In this document: positions 1 to 7,622 of the stretch, piece after piece
How the letters are laid out: every line of letters starts with the position of its first letter
Numbering within the stretch: position 1 is the stretch's first letter
Source of the DNA: JANWKA01 sp035533815
GTDB lineage: Bacteria; Bacteroidota; Bacteroidia; Chitinophagales; Chitinophagaceae
Length of the DNA stretch: 57,529 nucleotides
Direction of reading: 5' to 3'
NCBI GenBank assembly: GCA_035533815.1
Contig: DATLTB010000006.1
Coordinates: 1 to 57,529 of the forward strand
Made by a program: the position numbers and the translations under genes
Notes under the pieces: generated by a model
What the model saw: only the letters and a program-made list of their open reading frames with translations
The model's database searches: none
What the model was told of the DNA's origin: nothing

Positions 1-76
1 ACAGGGGGTTACCATGCTCCGGAATAGGGGGTTACCATAAATCGGAATGAGGGGTTACCATGCTCCGGAATTTACA
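1..76. mobile_element. Repeat-bearing end of a probable IS21-family insertion sequence (partial)
   Basis: Three copies of a 22-base unit (core GGGGTTACCAT...CGGAAT) sit at 4-25, 27-48 and 50-71 with an exact 23-base period. The middle copy has AAAT in place of GCTC. Directly beyond the last copy the sequence becomes the interior of an M1 peptidase gene, so position 76 is the probable element boundary; read inward on the minus strand the end begins TGTAAATTCCGG. Several tandem transposase-binding repeats near a TG terminus are typical of IS21-family ends. No transposase gene is in the window, so the family assignment is inference. Confidence 0.6.
4..71. repeat. Three tandem 22-bp repeats, 23-bp period
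   Basis: Copies 1 and 3 differ only at the first base; copy 2 differs in the four bases after TTACCAT. They read as subterminal transposase-binding sites of the inserted element rather than a CRISPR array, because the copies touch each other with no spacer. Confidence 0.85.
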
Positions 77-1154
77 ATACCGTCATTTTAGGAAATGGAA
101 ATGGTACTCCCGGCCAGTGATGAGAATACCAGTTCACTGAATAGCTGCCAATTTTTACGGCATGATGAAAATCCGCCGCCCGATCATTATAGGCCGCCTG
201 GATGCTGACCCTTCTTTCCTTTGCCTCATCCACCACCAAGCTGGAAGCATCCCAATCATAATGATCACTGAGGCCAATGGCCATATCCGTGATATGGGAA
301 GCAGTGAATATCCAGGTATTAATGGCCTTTTGGAGGGTAATTTGTTTTGAAGCCAAATCTGAAGGGGTGGCAATATGGATTACTGCACTGGTATGCATTG
401 ACCTGTCCAGTTTCGAAGCAAATACTGGTTGCAACACCTCCGCGGGGTTCTGCAGCATCCCTGTAGCCCAAACCAGATAATTTTCCGGAACACTGACTTT
501 CAGGGTATAATCATTGAAATCATTGTAAAATTCCTGTTCACCCGTAAAGTTCATTCGGTCCCAACCATAATAATCGTCATACACCGCAACCCTGGGATAA
601 AAATAGGCCAGGTAATAAGTAGTGGAATCAATCATCCCCTCCCGTCCGCTTTTCAAAGAAATCCGGTAATGCCAACGGAAATAAAGATGTATGGAATCTC
701 CAGGTATTAAAGGATCGGTTAGCCTGATCTCCTGCCAGGTAAAATGCCCCGGATTGGTGACCCATTTTTCCCTTTTTCCGTTGATCAAAAAAGAATCCAC
801 ATGCACTCCGTTATTGAAATAATCAGAATCCGCATCCCCGAACCTGATGGCTCCCGGTATATGAATATTCTGGATCAGCTTAAACACCAGGGTCTTCAGG
901 GTATCGGGGCTCTGATTGAAATAGGTAATCTGTTCTGAACCCGAGATTTTGCGGTCCGGCGGAAGCGCAGTTACATGAATATCATAACGGGCCCTATTTT
1001 GCCAGTAATTTTTACCGGGAAATCCGTCTGCGGAACGGGTGCCGTTTAAAAATGCCTGCCGGACATTCCTGGGCATATACAGGGATTGAGACCTGGCAGC
1101 AATACCCGAGAAAGCCAGGGGTAAACAGACTGCGAAAATTAAGTTACCACGCAT
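72..1154 (-). pseudogene. M1-family aminopeptidase-like protein, 3' part lost to insertion
   Basis: The 360 residues from the Met at 1154 begin with a signal peptide (MRGNLIFAVCLPLAFSGIAA) and match the N-terminal beta-domain of secreted M1 metallopeptidases of Bacteroidota, including a Tyr/Trp-rich stretch around residues 180-200. The protein stops at ...FPKMTVL, where family members continue with VFNG and then the HExxH zinc site. The TAA is supplied by the inserted element, so the whole catalytic domain is missing and no peptidase activity is expected. A farther upstream Met (1223) exists, but a good promoter lies over it, so I prefer 1154. The rest of the gene may lie left of the window beyond the insertion. 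Confidence 0.85.
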
Positions 1155-1220
1155 AAGTATTGATTTTGTCAAAGTAAAAACCAGTAAATCAATACCTAAT
1201 TTACACTGTTTCCGGGTATC

Positions 1221-1252
1221 CAAACTTATTGTGTTGTTTGTATAAAGTCAAA
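1221..1252 (-). promoter_or_regulatory. Bacteroidota-type promoter of the M1 peptidase-like gene
   Basis: On the minus strand TTTG (1252-1249) is followed after 20 bases by TAAGTTTG (1228-1221), close to the TTTG / TAnnTTTG consensus of Bacteroidota sigma factors. It predicts a leader of about 60 bases before the start at 1154 and argues against the Met at 1223. Confidence 0.5.
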
Positions 1253-1350
1253 AAAAGCATATCGCCGAAACAGGACAATGAAGCATAAAGTTAAAGGGAT
1301 CATGCTGCCTGGAATGTTGGAGGAGCATCCTGATATCCGTAAAAATGACA

Positions 1351-1375
1351 AAGCCCATCACTAAGTGATGGGCTT
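1351..1375 (-). terminator. Hairpin terminator after the small exported protein gene
   Basis: AAGCCCATCACT and AGTGATGGGCTT form a perfect 12-base inverted repeat with one base between the arms. On the minus strand it is followed by TTTGTCATTTTT. It lies about 110 bases past the stop of the gene at 1487-1798. Confidence 0.6.
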
Positions 1376-1486
1376 GTATTGCTTTTCGCAAAAAATATCT
1401 GAATTTAGCCCTGCCAGGTGTCATTCAGAAATGTCCTGAGAAAAGTCCTGCAGACAGGATGATGATTAAGGTATATGGAAGTGTGA

Positions 1487-1798
1487 TTAGCTTCCTGAAT
1501 TTTTTGACATCGCCTTTTTATCTGCTTTGAGGACAGGATGTTTGATCCCTCTTTTTTTCAGATTATAGGCTTCCCGATTTCTTTTTTCCTTGCTTTCAGC
1601 TAACCTTGACTTTTCTGTCCTGGCTGCGGTTTTCCGGCCATGAAGCATGTCCTTGTCCCGGGCAGTTCTCTCATGATGAATGGCTTTTTCGGTTTTCACC
1701 ATATGCTTCATACCCTTAGTGTCCTTTTTTACCGGTTGTTGTGCAAAAGCAATGATGGCTCCTGCCAGCATCATAGTAGTTAAAAATATCCTTTTCAT
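1487..1798 (-). CDS. Small exported, highly basic protein of unknown function
   Basis: The 103-residue product has a clear signal peptide (MKRIFLTTMMLAGAIIAFAQ, cleavage probably after AFAQ). The mature part of about 80 residues is dominated by Lys, Arg, His and Glu, with KxxK and KRxR patterns, no cysteines and no hydrophobic core. It would be a strongly cationic, probably disordered periplasmic or secreted peptide. I do not recognise a family. It has its own terminator downstream and is separated by about 120 bases from the XRE regulator upstream, so it may be independently expressed. Short exported cationic proteins of this type are common in soil Bacteroidota, mostly without known roles. 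Confidence 0.6.
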   Translation of the reverse strand: MKRIFLTTMMLAGAIIAFAQQPVKKDTKGMKHMVKTEKAIHHERTARDKDMLHGRKTAARTEKSRLAESKEKRNREAYNLKKRGIKHPVLKADKKAMSKNSGS

Positions 1799-1918
1799 AA
1801 TAAGCTTTGATTTCCTTTAGAACAATAAAAGAGCAAGATGCATGCCAGAAGACCCCTCGTGAAAATTATCGGTTGGATTTAACTTTATGTAAATAGATTT
1901 AATAAACACTATATATGA

Positions 1919-2320
1919 CTACCCTCTACGGAGATCCTTATTTTGATTTTTCAACAAAGCAATCAGGTCCGTGTTTGACCTGATCGTAGCATCCTGGGCT
2001 GCAATGACCCGATCTTTGGCTTCGATAAGTTTTTCTTTTTCCTGCAGTAATTCCTGCAGATTTTGGTAACCCATTTCTTTTTCCCGGATATTACCCTCGG
2101 GTGGCTTGAGATTAAGCTCCCGGATCATCGGACCCGATCCGGTGACCAGCCACTCAAAATTCAGTTCCGGAAAGGCAGAGATTATTTTCTCCATTTTATT
2201 AGCTCCCAGGTCCTTCACTTTGTCCAGGTATCCATTGGAGATGCCCGTATTTTTATAGAAAAACCGCTTGCTTAACCGCTTATACCGGATATATTCCAAT
2301 ACCCTTTCCACTGAGGTCAT
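1919..2320 (-). CDS. XRE/phage-repressor-like DNA-binding protein with C-terminal coiled coil
   Basis: Residues 1-65 (MTSVERVLEYIRYKRLSKR..., ...SNGYLDKVKDLGANKMEKII) match the helix-turn-helix of Bacteroidota XRE regulators that resemble phage repressors. The signature FEWLVTGSGPM follows at about 55-65. Residues 80-130 are a heptad-like charged helix (ELLQEKEKLIEAKDRVIAAQ) that should dimerise. There is no peptidase or ligand domain. The gene diverges from the MNT/HEPN gene, and overlapping inverted repeats occupy the space between them, so autoregulation and control of the neighbour are likely (inference). Confidence 0.8.
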   Translation of the reverse strand: MTSVERVLEYIRYKRLSKRFFYKNTGISNGYLDKVKDLGANKMEKIISAFPELNFEWLVTGSGPMIRELNLKPPEGNIREKEMGYQNLQELLQEKEKLIEAKDRVIAAQDATIRSNTDLIALLKNQNKDLRRG

Positions 2321-2350
2321 AACCGTAGATTAAATCCTGAAATGAATTAA

Positions 2351-2397
2351 TTTTGTAGAATATAATCTATATATTTGTACTTATTTTCTACAAATAT
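2351..2397. promoter_or_regulatory. Divergent promoter with two overlapping inverted repeats (candidate XRE operator)
   Basis: TTTGTAGAA (2352-2360) pairs with TTCTACAAA (2386-2394), and ATATTTGTA (2371-2379) pairs with TACAAATAT (2389-2397). The right-hand arm is shared. Both strands carry a TATATTTG -7-like box inside these arms: plus 2370-2377 towards the HEPN gene and minus 2398-2391 towards the regulator. A protein bound to the arms would cover both promoters. Confidence 0.5.
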
Positions 2398-2458
2398 AGG
2401 TACAGGAAGATTTTATCAGTTCATTTTTTACATTCCCCCTTCCTGAAATCGACCTTTT

Positions 2459-3640
2459 ATGAATGAACCGGAAAAAGCTGAAAAAGAATGTCTCTCCGTT
2501 GGGCAAACCAGTCTGTGCAGTAATAGGAGGATTAACGAGGCCATGGAAGCTTTTTTTGCCACTTTCAGGCCGGATGAAGCCAGGGATATTTTATCCAAAT
2601 GGATGGAAGTGGCCATGTGCTGCCATGATACGCTCTATGATGACTGGCAGGAAAGGAGCGCTGCCTTTTCCTTATACAAAAGCCTGATTACCCTGCTGGA
2701 GTCCCTTGATTCCTGGGCAGATACAGCCCTTGAAGAAAAAAAAGACTCATTACTGGCGGAACCGGTCCCCCTTTACCTGAACTGTCATGAGCTGAGCCTG
2801 CTGGAGCACATTACCGAATGCATCCTTGCTGCCACAGATCCGGAAAAGGTATATTGCTTTGGTTCACAGCTTTATCATGTTCACCGGAAGGGCTGCCTGA
2901 ACTCCTTGGAAGATGAATCCAAGGATCAATATGCCTTTGACCTGCTATTGATCACCCGCAACGGGGAAAAACGACCTGAGCATGAAATTCAGGAAATGAT
3001 TGAAAACCGCTGCCGGGGATTTGCCAGGCTGAATGCATGGGTCCATTCCACAAAAACCCTGCGTGTCGGCCTGGAAACCGGGAATTTGTTTTTTACCGCC
3101 GTCATCCGCGATGGAATCTCCCTCCATGATCAGGGAACCGGTGATTATCCTGATCCTCCCTGCATAGCCCCGGTGGAGAAATTGCATCATATGGCCATTG
3201 CCTGGCAAACCTGGTCTGTCCGTGCAGCCGGATTCCTGCAGGGTGTCGACTTTTATACCGAAAAAGGGGATCTCCGGATTGCTGTCTTCATGCTGCATCA
3301 GGCGGCAGAACATATATGCACCGGCATTATCCTCGCGCTGACCGGTTACCGGATCACTACCCATAACCTGGATAAGCTGCTGAGATTCATCAATAATTTT
3401 ACCGGCGAATTTGCAGCCCTTTTCCCCCGGAACACCGAAGAGGAGATCCGGCTATTTATGTTACTTCAGCAGGCATACACGCACTCCAGATACCGGGATA
3501 ATTATCTGATCAGCCCGCAGGAACTGTCCAGCCTGACCCGACGCATCAAATGGTTTATGCAAATGGCTGAAGGAACTTATGCCAGATACTGCGATAAAAT
3601 GCAGGGGATTGGTTCTGCTGAACCCTTCAGATCAGTTTGA
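2459..3640 (+). CDS. MNT-like / HEPN domain protein
   Basis: This 393-residue soluble protein has a nucleotidyltransferase-like segment at about 105-215 (CFGSQ at 134-137, then FDLLLIT at about 160), resembling the GS...D core of minimal nucleotidyltransferases, though the second acidic residue is replaced by Leu. The C-terminal part (about 265-380) matches HEPN domains: AVFMLHQAAEH, the TTHNLDKLL element and the RYRDNY helix near 346. The N-terminal 100 residues are helical and unrecognised. Such joined proteins occur widely in Bacteroidota and are usually labelled only HEPN. HEPN domains are often RNases or nucleotide-binding partners of MNT proteins; a toxin-like or signalling role is inference. 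It is transcribed away from an XRE regulator. Confidence 0.75.
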   Translation: MNEPEKAEKECLSVGQTSLCSNRRINEAMEAFFATFRPDEARDILSKWMEVAMCCHDTLYDDWQERSAAFSLYKSLITLLESLDSWADTALEEKKDSLLAEPVPLYLNCHELSLLEHITECILAATDPEKVYCFGSQLYHVHRKGCLNSLEDESKDQYAFDLLLITRNGEKRPEHEIQEMIENRCRGFARLNAWVHSTKTLRVGLETGNLFFTAVIRDGISLHDQGTGDYPDPPCIAPVEKLHHMAIAWQTWSVRAAGFLQGVDFYTEKGDLRIAVFMLHQAAEHICTGIILALTGYRITTHNLDKLLRFINNFTGEFAALFPRNTEEEIRLFMLLQQAYTHSRYRDNYLISPQELSSLTRRIKWFMQMAEGTYARYCDKMQGIGSAEPFRSV

Positions 3641-6023
3641 TCCCCGCTGCATTACAGCTTTCAAATATTTTCTTGAGCATATCGCTTTTCAGTTGTATCC
3701 AGTTATTGATGTCCTCTACCCAGAAAAGCACCTGCAGCTGCATACCGGATTGATCAATGCTGCTGAACAGTAATTGTGGTTCCGGTTTTTTCATGACATC
3801 CTTATTTTCATCCAGCAGATGGCGAATAATACCTGCGACTTTATCCGGATCTGCCCCAGGCTCAATTTTAACACTGATCTCGGTGCGGATATGGTTATTG
3901 CTGACGGTCCAGTTGATCAGGTTCTGGGAAATCATTTCTGCATTGGGTACGATGATATCTGCACCATCAGGCGTAATGATATGACAGGACCGGATGCCTA
4001 TTTTCTTAACCCGGCCGGATTGGCCGCCAATTTCCACGGCATCTCCAACATGTATTGGCCGTTCGATGGCCAGGACAACTCCGGAAACCAACTGGTTCAC
4101 CATACCCTGCAGACCCAGTCCCACCCCAACCCCCAGGGCACCGATAACCACCGTGATCTTATCCACCGGAAGACCAGAAGCAGCAACTCCCAATAAAAAC
4201 CCACTGACCAACACCACCAAACGGATCAGAAGCAGGGAGGTGGCTATACCGTTTTTTTTAGCAGTAAGGATCTCATCCTCAGGTACGCCAAAGAAATAGG
4301 CTAGGTATTTCTGTATCTGATAAGCCATCCAGATCACAAAGAAGAAAACCAGGATATTGCCAAAAGAGAATGACGTGCTTCCAATATGGCGGATTGTTCC
4401 CAGAAAGATACCCATATATTCAGTGGCATCATCGTAGATATTCAAATTCTGGGTAAGGTTGATAAACCAGAATATCCCTAACAATATGGTTAAAATGCCT
4501 TTCAGGCGGCTTTCAATCCTTTCATACTTCAGGTCAGCAAGGAACTGGCTGGAATGTCTGGCTGCTTCCAGCTGGAGAAAAACGGCCTCCAGAAGGATCC
4601 GGATGAATACCATCAGGGAAATCGCCAGAAAGAAACTGTTAATGGCGGTGCTGCTTACCAGGGCGGAAAGCGTAACCCGGCCAAAAATATTGAAAAGCAA
4701 TCCGAGAAGGTTCAGGAAGATATAAATAATGACCAGGGGGGGGATATACCTCTCCACCTGTTCCGAATATTTCCGCACTGCACGAAGGAGAACGAAACCA
4801 AATACCATGGAAAACAGTTCCAATCCCAGGAACCAGAACCTGGGCATAAACACGGGAGAAAAGAATAAATTGCCAAAACCCTGCAGTTCGAATAAGCAAA
4901 CCACCACGATCCAGCAGGCAAAAAGCTTACGAGGCCACTTCATCCCAAGGAGTATGGTCAAAGAAACAGTCAGCAGCAATTGACACATGACCGTATAGAC
5001 CGGGGGAGGATGCATCTCCAGCAAGGGGTTAATATTAAACATGAAAACCAAGGCTGCCAGCACCGGTATACCCTGTATTAAACTTAGCTTTTTACCAGGG
5101 AGCAATGGATCCTCGTTTCTCCTGATAAATTTCCGGCGGTTAACCAGGATCCAGCAGAAAAACAGGATACCCAGGATGAAATTGAATACCCGGATGCCCT
5201 CATTGGATGCCAGATAATAGGACATCACCCGAAGGCTTCCCGACAGCACTTTATCCTTTACCGAAACAAAAGGTTCCTGCGCCGGGGCCGGAAAATTTTT
5301 TACTCCGATAAAGCCATATTCATCCCCCAGGGCCCTGTGCCAGAAATTGCTGGTCAGACCCAGTATCTGACTTCGTAATGTTTCAGCAATAAAATAATCA
5401 TCTGAAACCTGACTCAGCAGAATATTGATCCTGAAGAGGGCTTTTCGGGCATTGGCATTACCGCTTTTCCATTGGTCCCTCAGTTGGCCGAGCTGCTGGT
5501 TATATAAAAATCTCAGCGAAGAGTCCACAGGGAGTTGTTTCAGGATGGAATCCTGCGTCATGGACCTGATCTCGGCAGTGAAACTGACCAGTTCTGTGCT
5601 GTAACTGAAAAGGGTATTCTGCCAGCCCTTCAGTTTATTAATGGATTCATCCAAAAGCACATCGATCAGCGATAAACTGGTCAGGTTTAATCCCGCACTC
5701 TGGCTGCTGATATTATACCTGATGATCTTTATCCTTCTTTCTATTGGAGAAAGGTTACTGGCAATTTCTCCGGTATCAAAGCCGCTGGCCATCACCAGGT
5801 TGATATCATTCATCGTCGAATTAATATCCTCAATCCTGCTGATCAGGTGGGCAGCGGAGGTATCATAAAGCTGGATCCGTTTTTTCCAGGCGGGGAGTTC
5901 CCGGTAATAATTATTATCGGCACTAGTTGGTTTGGAAGATCCGGGATTCCCTGTTTGTGCCCTGGCAGGCGAAAAAATAACCTGAATGGTAAACGCAAAA
6001 TATAAGCAGGGTAAAAATCTCAT
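3627..6023 (-). CDS. Large MscS-family mechanosensitive channel
   Basis: The 798-residue protein has a signal peptide (MRFLPCLYFAFTIQVIFSPA), a periplasmic helical domain to about residue 260, then roughly ten membrane helices from about 275 to 640. The pore helix and beta domain of MscS follow, with GVGVGLGLQGMVNQLVSGVV near 630-650, ERPIHVGDAVEIGG, and PNAEMISQNLINWT. The layout resembles MscK/YbdG-type large channels that release osmolytes on hypo-osmotic shock. Its 3' end overlaps the convergent HEPN gene by 14 bases. The upstream side is an AT-rich region without a clear promoter box. Confidence 0.9.
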   Translation of the reverse strand: MRFLPCLYFAFTIQVIFSPARAQTGNPGSSKPTSADNNYYRELPAWKKRIQLYDTSAAHLISRIEDINSTMNDINLVMASGFDTGEIASNLSPIERRIKIIRYNISSQSAGLNLTSLSLIDVLLDESINKLKGWQNTLFSYSTELVSFTAEIRSMTQDSILKQLPVDSSLRFLYNQQLGQLRDQWKSGNANARKALFRINILLSQVSDDYFIAETLRSQILGLTSNFWHRALGDEYGFIGVKNFPAPAQEPFVSVKDKVLSGSLRVMSYYLASNEGIRVFNFILGILFFCWILVNRRKFIRRNEDPLLPGKKLSLIQGIPVLAALVFMFNINPLLEMHPPPVYTVMCQLLLTVSLTILLGMKWPRKLFACWIVVVCLFELQGFGNLFFSPVFMPRFWFLGLELFSMVFGFVLLRAVRKYSEQVERYIPPLVIIYIFLNLLGLLFNIFGRVTLSALVSSTAINSFFLAISLMVFIRILLEAVFLQLEAARHSSQFLADLKYERIESRLKGILTILLGIFWFINLTQNLNIYDDATEYMGIFLGTIRHIGSTSFSFGNILVFFFVIWMAYQIQKYLAYFFGVPEDEILTAKKNGIATSLLLIRLVVLVSGFLLGVAASGLPVDKITVVIGALGVGVGLGLQGMVNQLVSGVVLAIERPIHVGDAVEIGGQSGRVKKIGIRSCHIITPDGADIIVPNAEMISQNLINWTVSNNHIRTEISVKIEPGADPDKVAGIIRHLLDENKDVMKKPEPQLLFSSIDQSGMQLQVLFWVEDINNWIQLKSDMLKKIFESCNAAGIKLI

Positions 6024-6109
6024 CAGGTTGTGGAATTATTTAAAAGATAGAAAGCATTAGTGCAAAAATTCCGCCATCCGGGCGATCCGGGATATTCTTC
6101 TGGTCGTTT

Positions 6110-6360
6110 ACTTAATAAAAAATAATAATGTATTGAATTTAAATTTTTTATATAATATAAATATAAATATTCATTTTATTTTAAAATAATATCTAAATTT
6201 TTAATACTTTTGTGAAATATTATAAACATTATTTTTATTATAATATTATCTGAAGATTTTAGAAAATTATTAAAAACAATTGTATATCAGGATATTAATA
6301 ATAAATTATGAAATTTATGTTTTTAAATATTGACATTATAATATAATTAATGTGAGCATA
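6110..6360. other. Very AT-rich intergenic block
   Basis: Between the MscS gene and the RNA/Moco region the sequence turns almost entirely to A and T for about 240 bases, unlike anything else in the window. It includes the 14-base palindrome TTATTTTAAAATAA and one TACTTTTG -7-like box (6205-6212, plus). I see no convincing protein here. From about 6360 to 6620 composition returns to normal, again without a recognisable gene. Confidence 0.6.
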
Positions 6361-6631
6361 TTATTAAAAATGACTGTCAAAAGAGTAAAAAATCAGGGAA
6401 TTAATGCCTGTTCAAGGTTAAAATATACATATTTCAGGTATTTTATCCGGACTCATTTCCCCCACCCCAACATAAAGCTAATATCCGAAATGGTAATTCC
6501 TGTTCAGAAACAAGGGTTTACCGGATTAATCTGGATTTCCCATGCTTTGTCCCGGGGGAAGACTGTTTGGGTTCCGACCGGCAAAAGCTATTTAAAATCA
6601 TTGCCTTATCCTTGTTCGCCTAGCCCAAACA

Positions 6632-6654
6632 GGGGCCAAGTTAACTTTGGCCCC
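6632..6654 (+). terminator. Hairpin, terminator-like
   Basis: GGGGCCAA and TTGGCCCC form an 8-bp stem with a 7-base loop, followed by TTTCCC. No gene clearly ends here. It could terminate a transcript started in the AT-rich block (TACTTTTG at 6205-6212) or act in either direction. Confidence 0.45.
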
Positions 6655-6818
6655 TTTCCCACACATCAAGATTTGCAGGTGGCTTGACAGATCATGAGGT
6701 TATTAATCAATTCCTGATCAGCAGGCGGACCATTTGGATTTAAAATTGCGTATGAAGAACATATTAGCTTAACCACAAAAGGAATCATTGATGGTTTTTT
6801 CATGTGTTATATATGGGT

Positions 6819-6904
6819 AAGATCCCGCAGGACTAGTGGTTTGGTCCATTGACGGAGTGCTATTCCGCTTAACCACGGAATGGTGTTTCCGTCACGGGAT
6901 TTTT
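6819..6904 (+). ncRNA. Candidate structured RNA: three-way junction with complementary loops and U-tract
   Basis: A closing stem pairs 6819-6827 (AAGATCCCG) with 6895-6903 (CGGGATTTT; one G-U). Inside, hairpin 2 is GGAC (6830-6833) with GTCC (6844-6847). Hairpin 3 is TGACGGA (6850-6856) with TCCGTCA (6888-6894), topped by ATTCCG (6862-6867) with CGGAAT (6876-6881). The loop of hairpin 2 contains GTGGTT (6836-6841), complementary to AACCAC (6871-6876) at the tip of hairpin 3, so a loop-loop kiss is possible. The 3' strand runs into TTTTTATTT. It ends 49 bases before the MobA-like gene. It may be an sRNA with its own terminator or a leader element of the Moco cluster. I do not recognise a known family. 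Confidence 0.5.
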
Positions 6905-6952
6905 ATTTAAAAGGGTACTTCATTGATAAAACCTTGACTAACTGGATTCTCC

Positions 6953-7519
6953 ATGCTGAGAGGCCTCATTCTCCCCGGCGTTTATGGACGTCCCCTTCAT
7001 GCAGATCGGGGAGCCGCAGGCTATAAAAATATATCCCGGGTTGCTGCTGCTTATCAAAAACTTGAACGCATGGGTATCCCGGTTTCCATAGTGATCCCTA
7101 AAAAAAAGATTGGGCCTTATGCCCGGGTCTTTTCTTTCAGTCACCTGGTCGTCAATCCCGGAAAGTCAGACTTAAATAATCTGAGTCCCCTGTATGATAT
7201 CCTGGCCGCACACTATAAATTTCCAAAGGATGACCTGTTCATATTATCCAGTTGCCTGGACATACATACAGGCTGGATTAGGAACCAGGTAGACCTTTAC
7301 CGGATTCTGGGGCCCGATTACGCATATAATCATTCCTTCACTAATGATCAGGCCGGTTGTCTATGCACCATTTACACAGCCAGGAATATCCAAAAATGGT
7401 CAGTGTATATTTTATCGGTAAAGGCTGTCAAATCCCATCCTGCATACAAAGACAGCGACTATCCGGTTTCCCATTTTGCCAAACCCATTGCTCCCGATAG
7501 CGGGCTTCCCTGCCTTTAA
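6953..7519 (+). CDS. Degenerate MobA-like (NTP-transferase fold) protein
   Basis: This 188-residue protein follows the MobA layout: strand plus loop at the N-terminus (GLILPGVYGRPLHADRGAAG, where MobA has LAGGxSxRMGxDKxxL), a central segment SPLYDILAAH matching the GPLxGIxxAL region, then LFILSSCLDIHTG where MobA has the acidic metal-site strand (CDMPF), and a late CTIY segment matching LCAIY. The glycine-rich GTP loop, the RMG and the Lys are all altered, so guanylyltransferase activity is doubtful. Position at the head of a Moco cluster supports descent from MobA. The fold assignment rests on pattern and context only. It could be a regulator, a scaffold or a decaying gene. Confidence 0.5.
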   Translation: MLRGLILPGVYGRPLHADRGAAGYKNISRVAAAYQKLERMGIPVSIVIPKKKIGPYARVFSFSHLVVNPGKSDLNNLSPLYDILAAHYKFPKDDLFILSSCLDIHTGWIRNQVDLYRILGPDYAYNHSFTNDQAGCLCTIYTARNIQKWSVYILSVKAVKSHPAYKDSDYPVSHFAKPIAPDSGLPCL

Positions 7520-7622
7520 CCAGGCTGCACCGGTCTTGGACCAACCCCATAATCCTATATATTTGCAAGGTTTTACCAGGGATGCTTCAGCAGGCCCGTT
7601 AATTTCCTGAAAATCAAGAAAA

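Noticed and set aside
4..71. CRISPR-like array of 22-bp repeats
   Set aside because: The copies follow one another without spacers and end at a gene break, which fits an IS end.
6352..6687. A 111-residue plus-strand reading frame
   Set aside because: Low-complexity, Pro-rich tail runs through a terminator-like hairpin; no protein-like pattern or promoter.
6819..6904. tRNA or tmRNA, or a true purine riboswitch
   Set aside because: No T-loop or anticodon arm and no 3' CCA site; the purine-riboswitch core bases are absent, although the overall fold is similar.
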